Below are positions 40,470 through 52,993 of a stretch of DNA of 64,000 nt, in pieces. Under the pieces are notes generated by a model, which was not told where the DNA came from, did not search any database, and saw nothing but the letters and a program-made list of their open reading frames with translations. The stretch spans positions 25,125,228 through 25,189,227 of the forward strand of contig CM051001.1 of the NCBI GenBank assembly GCA_027704905.1, written 5' to 3'. A program made the translations under genes and the position numbers. Numbering within the stretch: the first letter of the stretch is position 1; every line of letters starts with the position of its first letter. This DNA comes from Muraenolepis orangiensis (taxonomy: Eukaryota; Chordata; Actinopteri; Gadiformes; Muraenolepididae).

Positions 40470-40935
40470 CCCTATACATTTACATTTACATTTACATTTA
40501 GGGCATTTGGCAGACGCTTTTATCCAAAGCGACTGACAAGGAGTACATTTGTTGAAGTAGACAATAGCATAACGCTGAGGTACGCAAACATAAAAATACA
40601 GCAGTTCACAAGCATTCATATTAACAAGATGAATAACACAATTTGGTACTGCCAGGTCACCTGCTTAAGTAGCTGTGATAAGAGCGTGTTATCAACATTA
40701 AGGATATACACTTGCTAGAATATACAACATGCTAAGAGCTATTAATGTCAGGACTTAAGCAAGTTAGGGGTTAACAAAGGAGAAGGAGGGTTCATGGAGA
40801 GTCCAGGTGGACTCTGAACAGGTGGGTCTTGAGTCTCTTGCGGAAGCTGGCGAGGGACTCTGCCGTCCTGACATGAGACGGCAGTTCATTCCACCACTGT
40901 GGAGCCAGAGCCGTATACAACCTTCTTTTCTGCTT
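40470..40935 (-). mobile_element. L2-type LINE 3' fragment
   Basis: A (TTTACA)n-type tail at 40477-40500 adjoins GGCAGACGCTTTTATCC, the hallmark end of fish L2 elements when read from the other strand. About 300 bp on, the minus strand encodes the L2 RT C-terminus: APQWWNELPSHVRTAESL and FRKRLKTHLFRV at about 40795-40905. That coding remnant is closely comparable to the one at 57.4 kb. It is 5'-truncated near 40935. Confidence 0.85.
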
Positions 40936-41209
40936 CTACCAAATATCAAGTAAAAAACTGCAGGCAAGAAGTAGAACCGATATATATATTTTTTATATTT
41001 TTACTTTTTCTCGTTTGTACGCTTGTAAAGAGGTAGTTCCCGGACTCCGTGTAGAGGGGATTCATCATAGAGATAAGCATGTGGGCCGCACTGCTGCTAC
41101 AGGACGTTAAAAGGCCGACACCAAATCTGTGTGTGATGTATAGATCGCTTATGCTAAAGTTTGTATGATTAATCCAGTGCAGCAGAACCCCATTGGCCCC
41201 CTGTGTTGT
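40936..41209. other. No gene recognised
   Basis: Nothing identifiable between the L2 fragment and the GT/CT tract. Confidence 0.5.
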
Positions 41210-41227
41210 GTGTGTGTGTGTCTCTCT

Positions 41228-41297
<70 letters not shown>
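41210..41297. repeat. (GT)n and (CT)n compound microsatellite
   Basis: A short GT run (about 41206-41220) is followed by CT repeats to 41297 with one CCT interruption near 41245. Confidence 0.95.
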
Positions 41298-44509
<3,212 letters not shown>

Positions 44510-45509
44510 NNNNNNNNNNNNNNNNNNNNNNNNNNNNNNNNNNNNNNNNNNNNNNNNNNNNNNNNNNNNNNNNNNNNNNNNNNNNNNNNNNNNNNNNNNN
44601 NNNNNNNNNNNNNNNNNNNNNNNNNNNNNNNNNNNNNNNNNNNNNNNNNNNNNNNNNNNNNNNNNNNNNNNNNNNNNNNNNNNNNNNNNNNNNNNNNNNN
44701 NNNNNNNNNNNNNNNNNNNNNNNNNNNNNNNNNNNNNNNNNNNNNNNNNNNNNNNNNNNNNNNNNNNNNNNNNNNNNNNNNNNNNNNNNNNNNNNNNNNN
44801 NNNNNNNNNNNNNNNNNNNNNNNNNNNNNNNNNNNNNNNNNNNNNNNNNNNNNNNNNNNNNNNNNNNNNNNNNNNNNNNNNNNNNNNNNNNNNNNNNNNN
44901 NNNNNNNNNNNNNNNNNNNNNNNNNNNNNNNNNNNNNNNNNNNNNNNNNNNNNNNNNNNNNNNNNNNNNNNNNNNNNNNNNNNNNNNNNNNNNNNNNNNN
45001 NNNNNNNNNNNNNNNNNNNNNNNNNNNNNNNNNNNNNNNNNNNNNNNNNNNNNNNNNNNNNNNNNNNNNNNNNNNNNNNNNNNNNNNNNNNNNNNNNNNN
45101 NNNNNNNNNNNNNNNNNNNNNNNNNNNNNNNNNNNNNNNNNNNNNNNNNNNNNNNNNNNNNNNNNNNNNNNNNNNNNNNNNNNNNNNNNNNNNNNNNNNN
45201 NNNNNNNNNNNNNNNNNNNNNNNNNNNNNNNNNNNNNNNNNNNNNNNNNNNNNNNNNNNNNNNNNNNNNNNNNNNNNNNNNNNNNNNNNNNNNNNNNNNN
45301 NNNNNNNNNNNNNNNNNNNNNNNNNNNNNNNNNNNNNNNNNNNNNNNNNNNNNNNNNNNNNNNNNNNNNNNNNNNNNNNNNNNNNNNNNNNNNNNNNNNN
45401 NNNNNNNNNNNNNNNNNNNNNNNNNNNNNNNNNNNNNNNNNNNNNNNNNNNNNNNNNNNNNNNNNNNNNNNNNNNNNNNNNNNNNNNNNNNNNNNNNNNN
45501 NNNNNNNNN
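44510..45509. other. Assembly gap of exactly 1000 N
   Basis: A round-number N run, so probably a placeholder of unknown true length. It begins after ordinary A/T-rich sequence and ends inside the 3' LTR of the BEL element, next to a run of nine G. Open frames across it are meaningless. Confidence 0.99.
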
Positions 45510-46052
45510 TAGAAAAGGGGGGGGGTAATTAGAACATATTCTCCGTAACATTCTCCATCACTTAACACACACGTTAGCTACCGAGAAGCTCTAAGCTAGG
45601 CAAAACACATTAGCTACAACACAGAGCCAAACAACGGTTAGAAATTTGTTACACAAATTAAACAAATACATTTGTTAATGTTACAAATTGTTAAGTTATT
45701 ATTGTTAAGTTCACACCACATTAACATACCTTTTTGCTTCTTCGGGGGTTGCTATGATTAACACGAGAATCCTTATAAATATACTTATTCTAACTTTTCA
45801 CGACACCACACTTTATCCTTCACCGTACTTTTTTCACTCCAACGAAAGCCGGGAGCCAAACCGGATGTTAACCTTGCTAAGTTGCCGCACAGTGTGCACA
45901 CACCAAGCTTCCGTTTTTACAAAGTAAAAGTCACCATACTCAAAAGTTACAGGAAGTAAGAAAACACAGATAATTACACAGTAAACTAAAACATTGGAAA
46001 TCTAAGTTCCTTTATAAAATTATAATTAGAAAACTGAATTGGATCCTTTACA
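45510..46052 (-). repeat. 3' LTR of the BEL element (partial)
   Basis: Read on the minus strand, the LTR starts with TGTAAAGGATCC at 46052 and continues to the assembly gap. It matches 51017-51560 throughout, except for nine versus ten G near 45520. The last roughly 130 bp are presumably inside the gap. Confidence 0.93.
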
Positions 46053-46144
46053 CTCCCATCAAAATTATGAGAATTTCCCACAATGAAATAACAAAATAAT
46101 TTTCACATCTGAAATAACAAGGACCCTTTATCTATGGGCTCAGG

Positions 46145-46205
46145 GAGCCTCTAACAGCAGAACCAACTTCTGCACAGGACGTTCTAATATGGACAGTTTG
46201 CTAAG
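46145..46205 (-). pseudogene. Remnant of the BEL pol C-terminus
   Basis: On the minus strand, in a different frame from the RT-RNase H frame, a short stretch reads ERPVQKLVLLLEA before a stop. This resembles the very end of BEL/Pao pol proteins (a R-P-V-x-K-L-x-L-L type ending downstream of the integrase). It lies only about 30-80 bp after the end of the RNase H frame, so the integrase coding region appears to have been deleted cleanly between the two. The identification rests on a short motif. Confidence 0.5.
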
Positions 46206-46230
46206 GCGTTCACCCTTTTTATTTAAACAC

Positions 46231-48453
46231 TTATCTCCTACTGAGATCTTGGATTATGACACGCTCCGCGCTTTCCTGCTCACTCACTGTAGATAGAGCG
46301 GATGATTTGATCTTCTTAGCTCGTCGGATGAGGCGGGCTACAGCCTTGATGGCTCGCGACCAAGTTGAGAACTTCGATAATCGGTCAGCGAGACTTTTCG
46401 GTTCCTGCGTGGTCTCTGTTTGCAGGGTCTGTGCCTTCTTTACTTCTGGATCGCCTATGGACAGGTTCGGTGTTATGTCCTGTTGTGTAGGTATGTCCCT
46501 TTCCCAGAGAAACCTTGGTCCCGTGAACCAGTCCGATCCAAGAAGTTCGTTCACTGTTTTTCCACGAGATGCTCCATCTGCTGGGTTGTCATCCGTGGGG
46601 ACGTAGTGCCATTGTTGGGGGTTGGTGCTATGGCGGATCTTCTGGATGCGGTTTGCGACAAATGTGTGAAAACGCCGCGCGTCATTGTTGATGTAGCCTA
46701 AGACCACCTTAGAGTCCGTCCAGAAGTATTCTTTACTCACGACATAGCCAAGCTCCTCTCTGAGCATGTTGCTGATGGTTACCGAGACCACCGCTGCAGT
46801 AAATTCAAGCCTTGGGATCGTAGTCAACTTTGTGGGAGAAACACGGGCCTTTCCTATTACTAGAGAGCAGTAAATCTCTCCTCCTTGGTTCTTGACTCTC
46901 AGGTACGAGCATTGACCGTATCCGCTGGTGCTCGCATCAGCGAAATGATGCAGTTCCGTTTCTACGACCTCTCCAAAGCTGGCAGGGATGTAAACTCGAG
47001 CGATGTTGATTTTCTCTAGGTTGGTCAAGTCACGTCGCCAGCTCTCCCACCGTGGTTTCAGCACCTCTGGCAGGAGGTCATCCCAGCCGGTGCCTTGGTG
47101 ACACATCTCTTGAAGTATCCTTTTTCCATTGAGCACGTATGGCGCGAGGAAGCCAAGAGGGTCAAATATGGAGGCTACCGTGGATAATATGCCTCTACGT
47201 GTCTCTGGCTGGTCTTTCAGATCGTTATTGAATCTGAAGCTGTCTTCTTCTATATTCCAGTGTATCCCTAGCGCTCGTTCCAGTGGCATGTCCTGGAAGG
47301 TGAGGTTCTTTGACCCAGTGTCTATTGCGCACTCTGATGGAGGCATACTCTGTAGGACAGCAGGACTGTTTGATAGAAACTTGTGAAGGCGGAGACCGCC
47401 TTTGGCGCAAATCTCCTTTGCCTCTTGTGCCAACTGAATGGCCTTTTCCACTGTGTCCGTGCTTGTGACTCCGTCGTCCACATAGAAATCTCTGGCGATG
47501 AACTGGGATCCTGCTGGATATGATTGCCTGTTTTCCTTTGCCAGGTATTTCAGGCCATAGTTCGCGCAGCCAGGGGATGACGCCGCTCCGAAGAGATGTA
47601 CTTTCATCCGATAGTCTTGTGGTGGTGTGCTTGTATCACCATTTTTCCACCAAAGGAAACGAAGATAATCGCGGTCATCCTCTTGGACATGGAACTGGTG
47701 GAACATTTTCTCGATGTCACACATAAGAGCGATAGGATGTTGTCTAAATCGTATGAGGACGCCCGTCAGGTTGTTCATCATGTCGGGTCCTGTCAGGAGA
47801 TGTTCGTTCAGACTAGTGCCGCCGTACTTAGCGGAGCAATCGAACACTACACGCAGTTTTCCAGGCTTTTTAGGGTGGTAGATGCCATGATGTGGAATGT
47901 ACCATCGTTCACCGTGAGTACCATCTTCGTGTACCTCTTCTACATCACCTCTTTCTATAATGTCTGCCATGTATGCTGTGTAGTCTTTCTTGTACCTTTC
48001 ATCTCTGCTGAGCTTCCGTTGTAGATGACTGAGCCTGATCTCGGCGAGTTTTCTATTATAAGGTAGGAGAGGCCGTTGCTTAAAGGGGAGAGGCATCTCA
48101 TAGTGTCCTTGGTCATTCTCCTTTATTCCTTCTTTGAGTTTGCTCAGGAACATGAGATCCTCTTGTGAGACCGTCTTGTCCTCTCCTTTGGTGTCCTTGA
48201 AATCTGACTCCAAGGCGCTTATCACATCCCTCGGAGTTGCGGGAGGGAGTTCCTTGACCGTGACTCTGTGACATAGGCCGCGTTCCGTTTCACCGTGGGA
48301 GGCTGATGAGCCGCCAACTATGCTCCATCCTAGATCTGTGAGGATGGCGTAGGACTCGTCGTCTTTTCCTGTTAATACCTTTCTTGGCGTAAGCGCTCTG
48401 GGACAGTTGTATCCAATCAGGAGTCCTACGTCGCAGCTGAGAAGAGGTGACAT
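46231..48453 (-). CDS. BEL/Pao reverse transcriptase and RNase H frame
   Basis: A 740-codon open frame. Residues about 1-50 are the conserved linker after the protease (GLLIGYNCPRAL, TDLGWSIVGG). The RT core follows: WYIPHHGI (184-191), LRVVFDCSA, MCDIEKMF with D246 (motif A), FLWW (266-269), LFGAASSPG (motif B-like) and DFYVDDGV with YVDD at 324-327 (motif C). RNase H occupies about 495-630: HFADAS (D506), PRLEFTAA (E550), YFWTDSK (D580) and a terminal TDDNPADGASRG. All RT and RNase H catalytic residues look intact. The frame stops at 740, where integrase should begin. The annotated ATG is internal: the frame continues upstream in phase through a TGA at 48481-48483 into the protease/gag frame, so the product would normally be part of one gag-pol polyprotein. 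Confidence 0.9.
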   Translation of the reverse strand: MSPLLSCDVGLLIGYNCPRALTPRKVLTGKDDESYAILTDLGWSIVGGSSASHGETERGLCHRVTVKELPPATPRDVISALESDFKDTKGEDKTVSQEDLMFLSKLKEGIKENDQGHYEMPLPFKQRPLLPYNRKLAEIRLSHLQRKLSRDERYKKDYTAYMADIIERGDVEEVHEDGTHGERWYIPHHGIYHPKKPGKLRVVFDCSAKYGGTSLNEHLLTGPDMMNNLTGVLIRFRQHPIALMCDIEKMFHQFHVQEDDRDYLRFLWWKNGDTSTPPQDYRMKVHLFGAASSPGCANYGLKYLAKENRQSYPAGSQFIARDFYVDDGVTSTDTVEKAIQLAQEAKEICAKGGLRLHKFLSNSPAVLQSMPPSECAIDTGSKNLTFQDMPLERALGIHWNIEEDSFRFNNDLKDQPETRRGILSTVASIFDPLGFLAPYVLNGKRILQEMCHQGTGWDDLLPEVLKPRWESWRRDLTNLEKINIARVYIPASFGEVVETELHHFADASTSGYGQCSYLRVKNQGGEIYCSLVIGKARVSPTKLTTIPRLEFTAAVVSVTISNMLREELGYVVSKEYFWTDSKVVLGYINNDARRFHTFVANRIQKIRHSTNPQQWHYVPTDDNPADGASRGKTVNELLGSDWFTGPRFLWERDIPTQQDITPNLSIGDPEVKKAQTLQTETTQEPKSLADRLSKFSTWSRAIKAVARLIRRAKKIKSSALSTVSEQESAERVIIQDLSRR

Positions 48454-48483
48454 TTCATCTGCGATCGAATTCAGGTGAGGCCA

Positions 48484-49851
48484 TCATCTTGCTGTCTCAT
48501 GAGTAGGTATGTGATTACGGTTCACGGGGATGCAGTCCTTTGTGTATGCGGGAGGAAGATCAATGTGAGCGCTGGAATGATAGCCTCTCACACGGAGTCC
48601 AGACACTCTTTCACTTTTCATAATAACGCTCTCTCCGAGCATGGTGGTAAGTTTCAGTTTTACAGGACAGGCTTGAACTTGTAATTTGTTACTCACTTCG
48701 CTGTCGACGAAGGTGCTGTCACTTTGGGTGTCTAGTAATGCGTAGACAAGCTGTTCCTTTGCTGGATTTCTGGCAGAGGACACCCAGACAGGTACGATCA
48801 TAGAAGTGCTGTCTGACTGGCCTCCCGTGGAGACCTTGTGTGAGATGGCTGTCGTGGTTTCATTGGCAGTGTTTGCCGCTGCAGCCGGTTCTTCAGTAGA
48901 TCTTTCACGCTTCCTGTAACTTTCGTCGTGGAGACAGGTAGGGTGCCTTCCTTTGCACGTGTCACAGGCATGGCGGTGACGGCAATCTTTGGCGCCGTGG
49001 CCCGGTTTCAGACAACTGTAACACAGCCTATTGTCCTTTACATATGCTCGCCGCTCCTCCAGAGATTTGTCCTTGAAGCTTGAGCACTTTGGGAGTTGGT
49101 GTCTTTCCTCTTTACACCACATGCACGGGGAGTTTCCTGTTCCTTTTCCCTGTGCGTCGTTGTTTACGGCGGTCTGAGTACTGAGGACGTTTACTTTACT
49201 TCCTTTCCTTTCCTTTGAGAATACTCTTTCATGAGTTGAAGTGTTTGACTGGAGAGCATATAGGGAGGTGACTGGGTTGCATGATATCTCTGCTTCCATC
49301 GACACAAAGCCGGAAAACTCTTTGAAAGTGGGAAAGTCTTTACCTTCCATGAGGGCCTTTGTAACTTGACGGTTCCATCGGGATGCGAGCCAGTCAGGGA
49401 TCTTTTGTATGAGTTTCTGGTTTTCTTCACAGTCACTGAGGATTTCTAGTCCCTTCACGTGAGGCGTAGCTTGGAGGCAGGCGTATGCTCTTAAACCTTC
49501 AGCATCTTTAGGCTGTATTTTCGGCCATTTTGATAGTTTATCCCTAAAGGCTCTCTGGACGATGAATGGTTGACCGTAGCATTTGATAAGCTTTTCCCAT
49601 GCATCTCTGTATGCCTCGTCGTCGCTTCTATAGAATGTGCCTTCAAGGCATTTTTGTGCGGGGCCACTTATGTATTGCTTTAAATAAAACAATTTATCAG
49701 CAGAAGAGATGCCTTTACTATCTACTAGTGACATGAAAGAAGCCTTCCATTCTAGGAAGAGCAGTGGGTCTCCACTGAACACTACTGGGTTAGGCGCTGG
49801 TAGTCTGTTTATGGCTATACTGTCTTGGATTGCTTTGGCCAGACAGGTCAC
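48484..49851 (-). CDS. BEL gag (capsid, zinc knuckles) and protease frame
   Basis: A 455-codon frame. Residues about 15-200 resemble the capsid region of BEL/Pao gag (VVFSGDPLLFLEWKASF, followed by a helical, charged segment). Two CX2CX4HX4C zinc knuckles lie at C243-C246-H251-C256 and C277-C280-H285-C290, and a third cysteine cluster at C296/C299/C306. A retroviral-type aspartic protease follows, with active-site sequence ALLDTQSDSTF (D374, T375, Q376, S377). DTQS replaces the common D-S/T-G. The frame ends at an in-phase TGA (48481-48483), after which the RT frame continues. Upstream the same phase is open to a TAG at 50002-50004, so the ATG at 49851 is unlikely to be the natural start. Confidence 0.88.
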   Translation of the reverse strand: MTCLAKAIQDSIAINRLPAPNPVVFSGDPLLFLEWKASFMSLVDSKGISSADKLFYLKQYISGPAQKCLEGTFYRSDDEAYRDAWEKLIKCYGQPFIVQRAFRDKLSKWPKIQPKDAEGLRAYACLQATPHVKGLEILSDCEENQKLIQKIPDWLASRWNRQVTKALMEGKDFPTFKEFSGFVSMEAEISCNPVTSLYALQSNTSTHERVFSKERKGSKVNVLSTQTAVNNDAQGKGTGNSPCMWCKEERHQLPKCSSFKDKSLEERRAYVKDNRLCYSCLKPGHGAKDCRHRHACDTCKGRHPTCLHDESYRKRERSTEEPAAAANTANETTTAISHKVSTGGQSDSTSMIVPVWVSSARNPAKEQLVYALLDTQSDSTFVDSEVSNKLQVQACPVKLKLTTMLGESVIMKSERVSGLRVRGYHSSAHIDLPPAYTKDCIPVNRNHIPTHETAR

Positions 49852-50372
49852 GTCACTAGATGGCGCTGAAGTAACAGCGTGTGCATTCTGTTGAGTTAGA
49901 CTGGTGGGGAGAATGTGAGCTGATGTGACAGCTTGTGGGTTCTGAAACAGACTTGAGGGGAGCTGAATGTAGTTTCGTTCTATGAGCTGTTCATCATATT
50001 CCTAGACGTTCTGTTTGATCTCTCTGTCATAAGTCTGGAGTTTGACGCGAGCAGTCTCCAGGTTCCCTTTTACTTGTAGTCGCTGTAATTCAACCCTCTG
50101 CCGGTCTAGTTCCTTGTTATGCTGTTCTTCCATTAGTCTTATTTTTTCCTTTTGCTCTATTTCTTCTTCCATTAATTTGTATTGAACTTCCTTAGCGGCG
50201 AGCTCTGCGACTGCATCTGCTCTCTTGGCTGCTATACTCAGTGATGCTGAGTGACGACTTGAGTGTTGTGATTGAGAGGCAGTGCTGTAAATAGAGTGGG
50301 CATAGTCGTGGGCATGTAGCTGACGGAGACGCTTCCTTTCACGCTCTGCATCAAAGTCACCATCTACTTCTG
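49852..50372 (-). pseudogene. Interrupted central part of BEL gag
   Basis: In the phase of the downstream gag-protease frame this stretch encodes a long K/E/Q-rich, coiled-coil-like segment (for example LMEEEIEQKEKIRLMEEQ) and a serine-rich patch. It is broken by a TAG at 50002-50004 and separated from the gag N-terminal frame by a frameshift at about 50373-50395. Content between two recognisable gag segments supports the assignment. Confidence 0.7.
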
Positions 50373-50789
50373 CTAAGCTATTTTCAGCATGTCTTTAGTT
50401 ACTGCTTCGCATGCATCTACTTTGCGTCTCATTTCATTTGTTACTGTTGTACGTTCTCTTATTTCACCGTACACTTTCATGACATCTGCAGTTCCATTTT
50501 CAATAAGGTCTGCCATTTTAGCCATGTCAATTTCTGATATGTCTCTCTTCAAATCATCCTTGATTGTTCTGATAGAACCTTTCCAAAAGGCATATAGTGT
50601 AAGCAGTCTTTTTTCTTTTTTATCAAGTTCATCACTTTGGTAGGCTAGCATTTTTCCTGTGGGCACACTAGTACGTTCAGAACGACGTGGTAATGTTAAT
50701 TCTGTAATGCTACTTTCCTTTATTTCCGTTGTTTCTGTAACGTTGAATTCCTTTATTTGGCTATCTGCCTCTTCCGTGGCGCCGTCCAT
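50373..50789 (-). pseudogene. BEL gag N-terminal frame
   Basis: A 138-codon frame starting at the first ATG (50789) after the 5' LTR. It begins with an acidic segment, then LPRRSERTSVPTGKMLAYQ and an alpha-helical, charged region to residue 138, where it runs into TAG after a frameshift. The gag sequence continues in another phase. Position, direction and the following gag content support the call. There is no independent motif of strong specificity. Confidence 0.7.
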
Positions 50790-51016
50790 TTTGAATGTGG
50801 CCGCGTCTTCACTTGCTTCGATGAATCACCGTTGAACGCTGCAACTCACTGCCTTGTTCTTTGCCGTCCGTCCGTTGGCAGTTAGTTGTGGCAGGTGAAA
50901 GCAAAGTTCTTACTGTAGCAGTCCCTCGAATAAAACAGAGTCTTTGACTGATGTTGACCATTTATTTTCCGTTCCTTCAGAATGATATAACACCGTAAGA
51001 ACTGTGGTACATAAAG
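50790..51016 (-). other. BEL leader and probable U5 end of the 5' LTR
   Basis: About 100 bp of GC-richer leader precede gag (50790 to about 50885). The LTR probably continues from 51017 down to about 50890, because an AATAAA signal (TTTATT at 50961-50966 on the plus strand) belongs near the end of an LTR. The matching part of the other LTR is in the assembly gap, so the boundary cannot be fixed. Confidence 0.55.
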
Positions 51017-51560
51017 TAGAAAAGGGGGGGGGGTAATTAGAACATATTCTCCGTAACATTCTCCATCACTTAACACACACGTTAGCTACCGAGAAGCTCT
51101 AAGCTAGGCAAAACACATTAGCTACAACACAGAGCCAAACAACGGTTAGAAATTTGTTACACAAATTAAACAAATACATTTGTTAATGTTACAAATTGTT
51201 AAGTTATTATTGTTAAGTTCACACCACATTAACATACCTTTTTGCTTCTTCGGGGGTTGCTATGATTAACACGAGAATCCTTATAAATATACTTATTCTA
51301 ACTTTTCACGACACCACACTTTATCCTTCACCGTACTTTTTTCACTCCAACGAAAGCCGGGAGCCAAACCGGATGTTAACCTTGCTAAGTTGCCGCACAG
51401 TGTGCACACACCAAGCTTCCGTTTTTACAAAGTAAAAGTCACCATACTCAAAAGTTACAGGAAGTAAGAAAACACAGATAATTACACAGTAAACTAAAAC
51501 ATTGGAAATCTAAGTTCCTTTATAAAATTATAATTAGAAAACTGAATTGGATCCTTTACA
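51017..51560 (-). repeat. 5' LTR of the BEL element (segment shared with 3' LTR)
   Basis: On the minus strand it starts TGTAAAGGATCC at 51560. It is identical by eye to 45510-46052 except for ten G instead of nine. Confidence 0.93.
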
Positions 51561-51603
51561 GGATTAATAAAGTAATCTGAATCTGAATCTGAATCTGAAT
51601 AAA
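51561..51603 (+). repeat. Retroelement tail (AATCTG)n
   Basis: GGATTAATAAAGTAATCTG followed by three further AATCTG units is typical of a LINE or SINE 3' end with a short tandem tail. It directly abuts the BEL LTR, so the BEL element probably inserted into this older element. Confidence 0.5.
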
Positions 51604-52663
51604 AAAACGATGAATTACTGTTTACTCTCTCATAGTCAGACTAGTTTGTCGGTTAGTAGTCATATCATGCATCCTAAAGAAAGTCTTCATTATACAACTA
51701 GTGTGTTATGTTTGGTTTGCACATGCTTCCACATCAGCCGGCTAACCTGGTGCAGTATTCTGTAGCTGACGCATACATTGTAACCCTCGTCTTCACAGAA
51801 TAAATTGTTGTTTTCTTCATGAGCCTGTGGTTTGGTTTCAAGAATACTACTTACCAAACCTTCTTGCTGCATGTATATAAGATGGAGTGGTATGAATATA
51901 TGAATAAATAAGATTCTTTCTACGCTGAAGCAAAAAGGTTTTGTAGCATCTTGGTTCATTGGTTCATCGTTCGTCCGGGAAAAAAACGGGAAAAAAGAGA
52001 AAAAAAGGTTGGAATTTGGAAAATGTCCTTGTTTTAGTGCTTATTAGTTGTATAAATGGCCCTAAATTACTTGCTTAAAAGAAAAACTTGGATTTGGGGT
52101 TCCGGTGGCTTTAATGTTTAAATTGACGTGACATGAATGATACCATTCAAAGGGGAGAGGCAATTATGTGTGATTGTGAGTGTTGACATTTTGCACGTGC
52201 TCAGGTGGGGTTGTGGTATGTTAGTGTGGTATATTACAGCGCTTCTGATATGTCAACAGTGGAACCCAGACTATAGACCCTATTATAAAGAGATCCCTCA
52301 ATATTACTGTAAAGAAGATTACATTACAGTGCTTTTTTCCATTCCTAACAAGTCTCCAAGAGCAGAACCAGTGCTCAGGTAAAAGAAAAAAAAGTTGGCA
52401 AACAATATAATTTTAATATAAAATAGAATATAAAGATACCAGATACAAGATATTTAGATACAAATGGCCTGGTTGGCCATTGTATCAAGTACATATGAAT
52501 GCTTACTCCCCATTCCCTCCTGCAGTATAAATCTCCAAAACAACGCCATACAAATTAAAATAATAAATACAATAAAATAAACAAAAAAGAGCAGCAAAGT
52601 GACTTAAATGAAATGTACATGTTTTTGTTTTTTTTACAAAAATCTTTCAAAAGCATTTAAAGT
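51604..52663. other. No gene; small L2-like patch
   Basis: At about 52340-52412, CCTAACAAGTCTCCAAGA, ACCAGTGCTCAGG and TTGGCAAACAATATA occur in the same order as in the L2 3' regions at 54740 and 57208. This is a short L2 fragment. The rest is unrecognised. Confidence 0.55.
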
Positions 52664-52993
52664 ACCGCAGTATCAAGTGCCGTACAAATAGACTCCGAGA
52701 TAGCTTCCACAGTCAGGCCATCAGGCTGCTGAACAAGGGCGTATAGCATATAACAATGTATATTTTATTACATTGATTTATATATACATATTGCTCTTTC
52801 TGTGCCGATATATTGCATTTTATAAATTGCATTTTTATTTTTATTTTTTAACTTTATTTTATTTTTATTCTATTTTTAATCTATTTTTATCTTATTTTAT
52901 AACTGCTGTCTGTCGTCGGGTATTGCACATAAGATTTTCACACCACTGCTTTATACTTTAACTGTGAAGTGACAATAACTTGACTTGACTTGA
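52664..52993 (+). mobile_element. Rex1-like LINE 3' end (copy C)
   Basis: It begins in the last RT codons (matching DSFHSQAIRLLNKGV of copy A, with stop TAG at 52744-52746) and continues through the 3' UTR with CTGTCTGTCGTCGGG. It ends with GTGACAATAACTTGACTTGACTTGA, the family's simple tail. It is a severely 5'-truncated copy. Confidence 0.8.

Larger units (their letters stand above)
45510..51560 (-). mobile_element. BEL/Pao LTR retrotransposon, integrase-deleted
   Basis: Minus-strand element in the order 5' LTR (to 51560), gag, zinc knuckles, protease, RT, RNase H and 3' LTR (46052 down into the gap). The protein order and motifs (DTQS protease, YVDD RT) are those of BEL/Pao elements. The integrase that should follow RNase H is missing. 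A purine-rich stretch (GATGGGAG on the minus strand) directly precedes the 3' LTR and fits the polypurine tract. No TGG-initiated primer binding site was found next to the 5' LTR. The two LTR segments look identical apart from one G, so the insertion is recent despite its coding breaks. Its right edge abuts another element's tail at 51561. The left edge is lost in the gap, so the target-site duplication cannot be checked. Confidence 0.92.

Noticed and set aside
50800..50890. Primer binding site for the BEL element
   Set aside because: No TGG-starting stretch complementary to a tRNA 3' end was found on the minus strand beside the probable LTR end, and that LTR end itself cannot be fixed because the other copy is in the gap.
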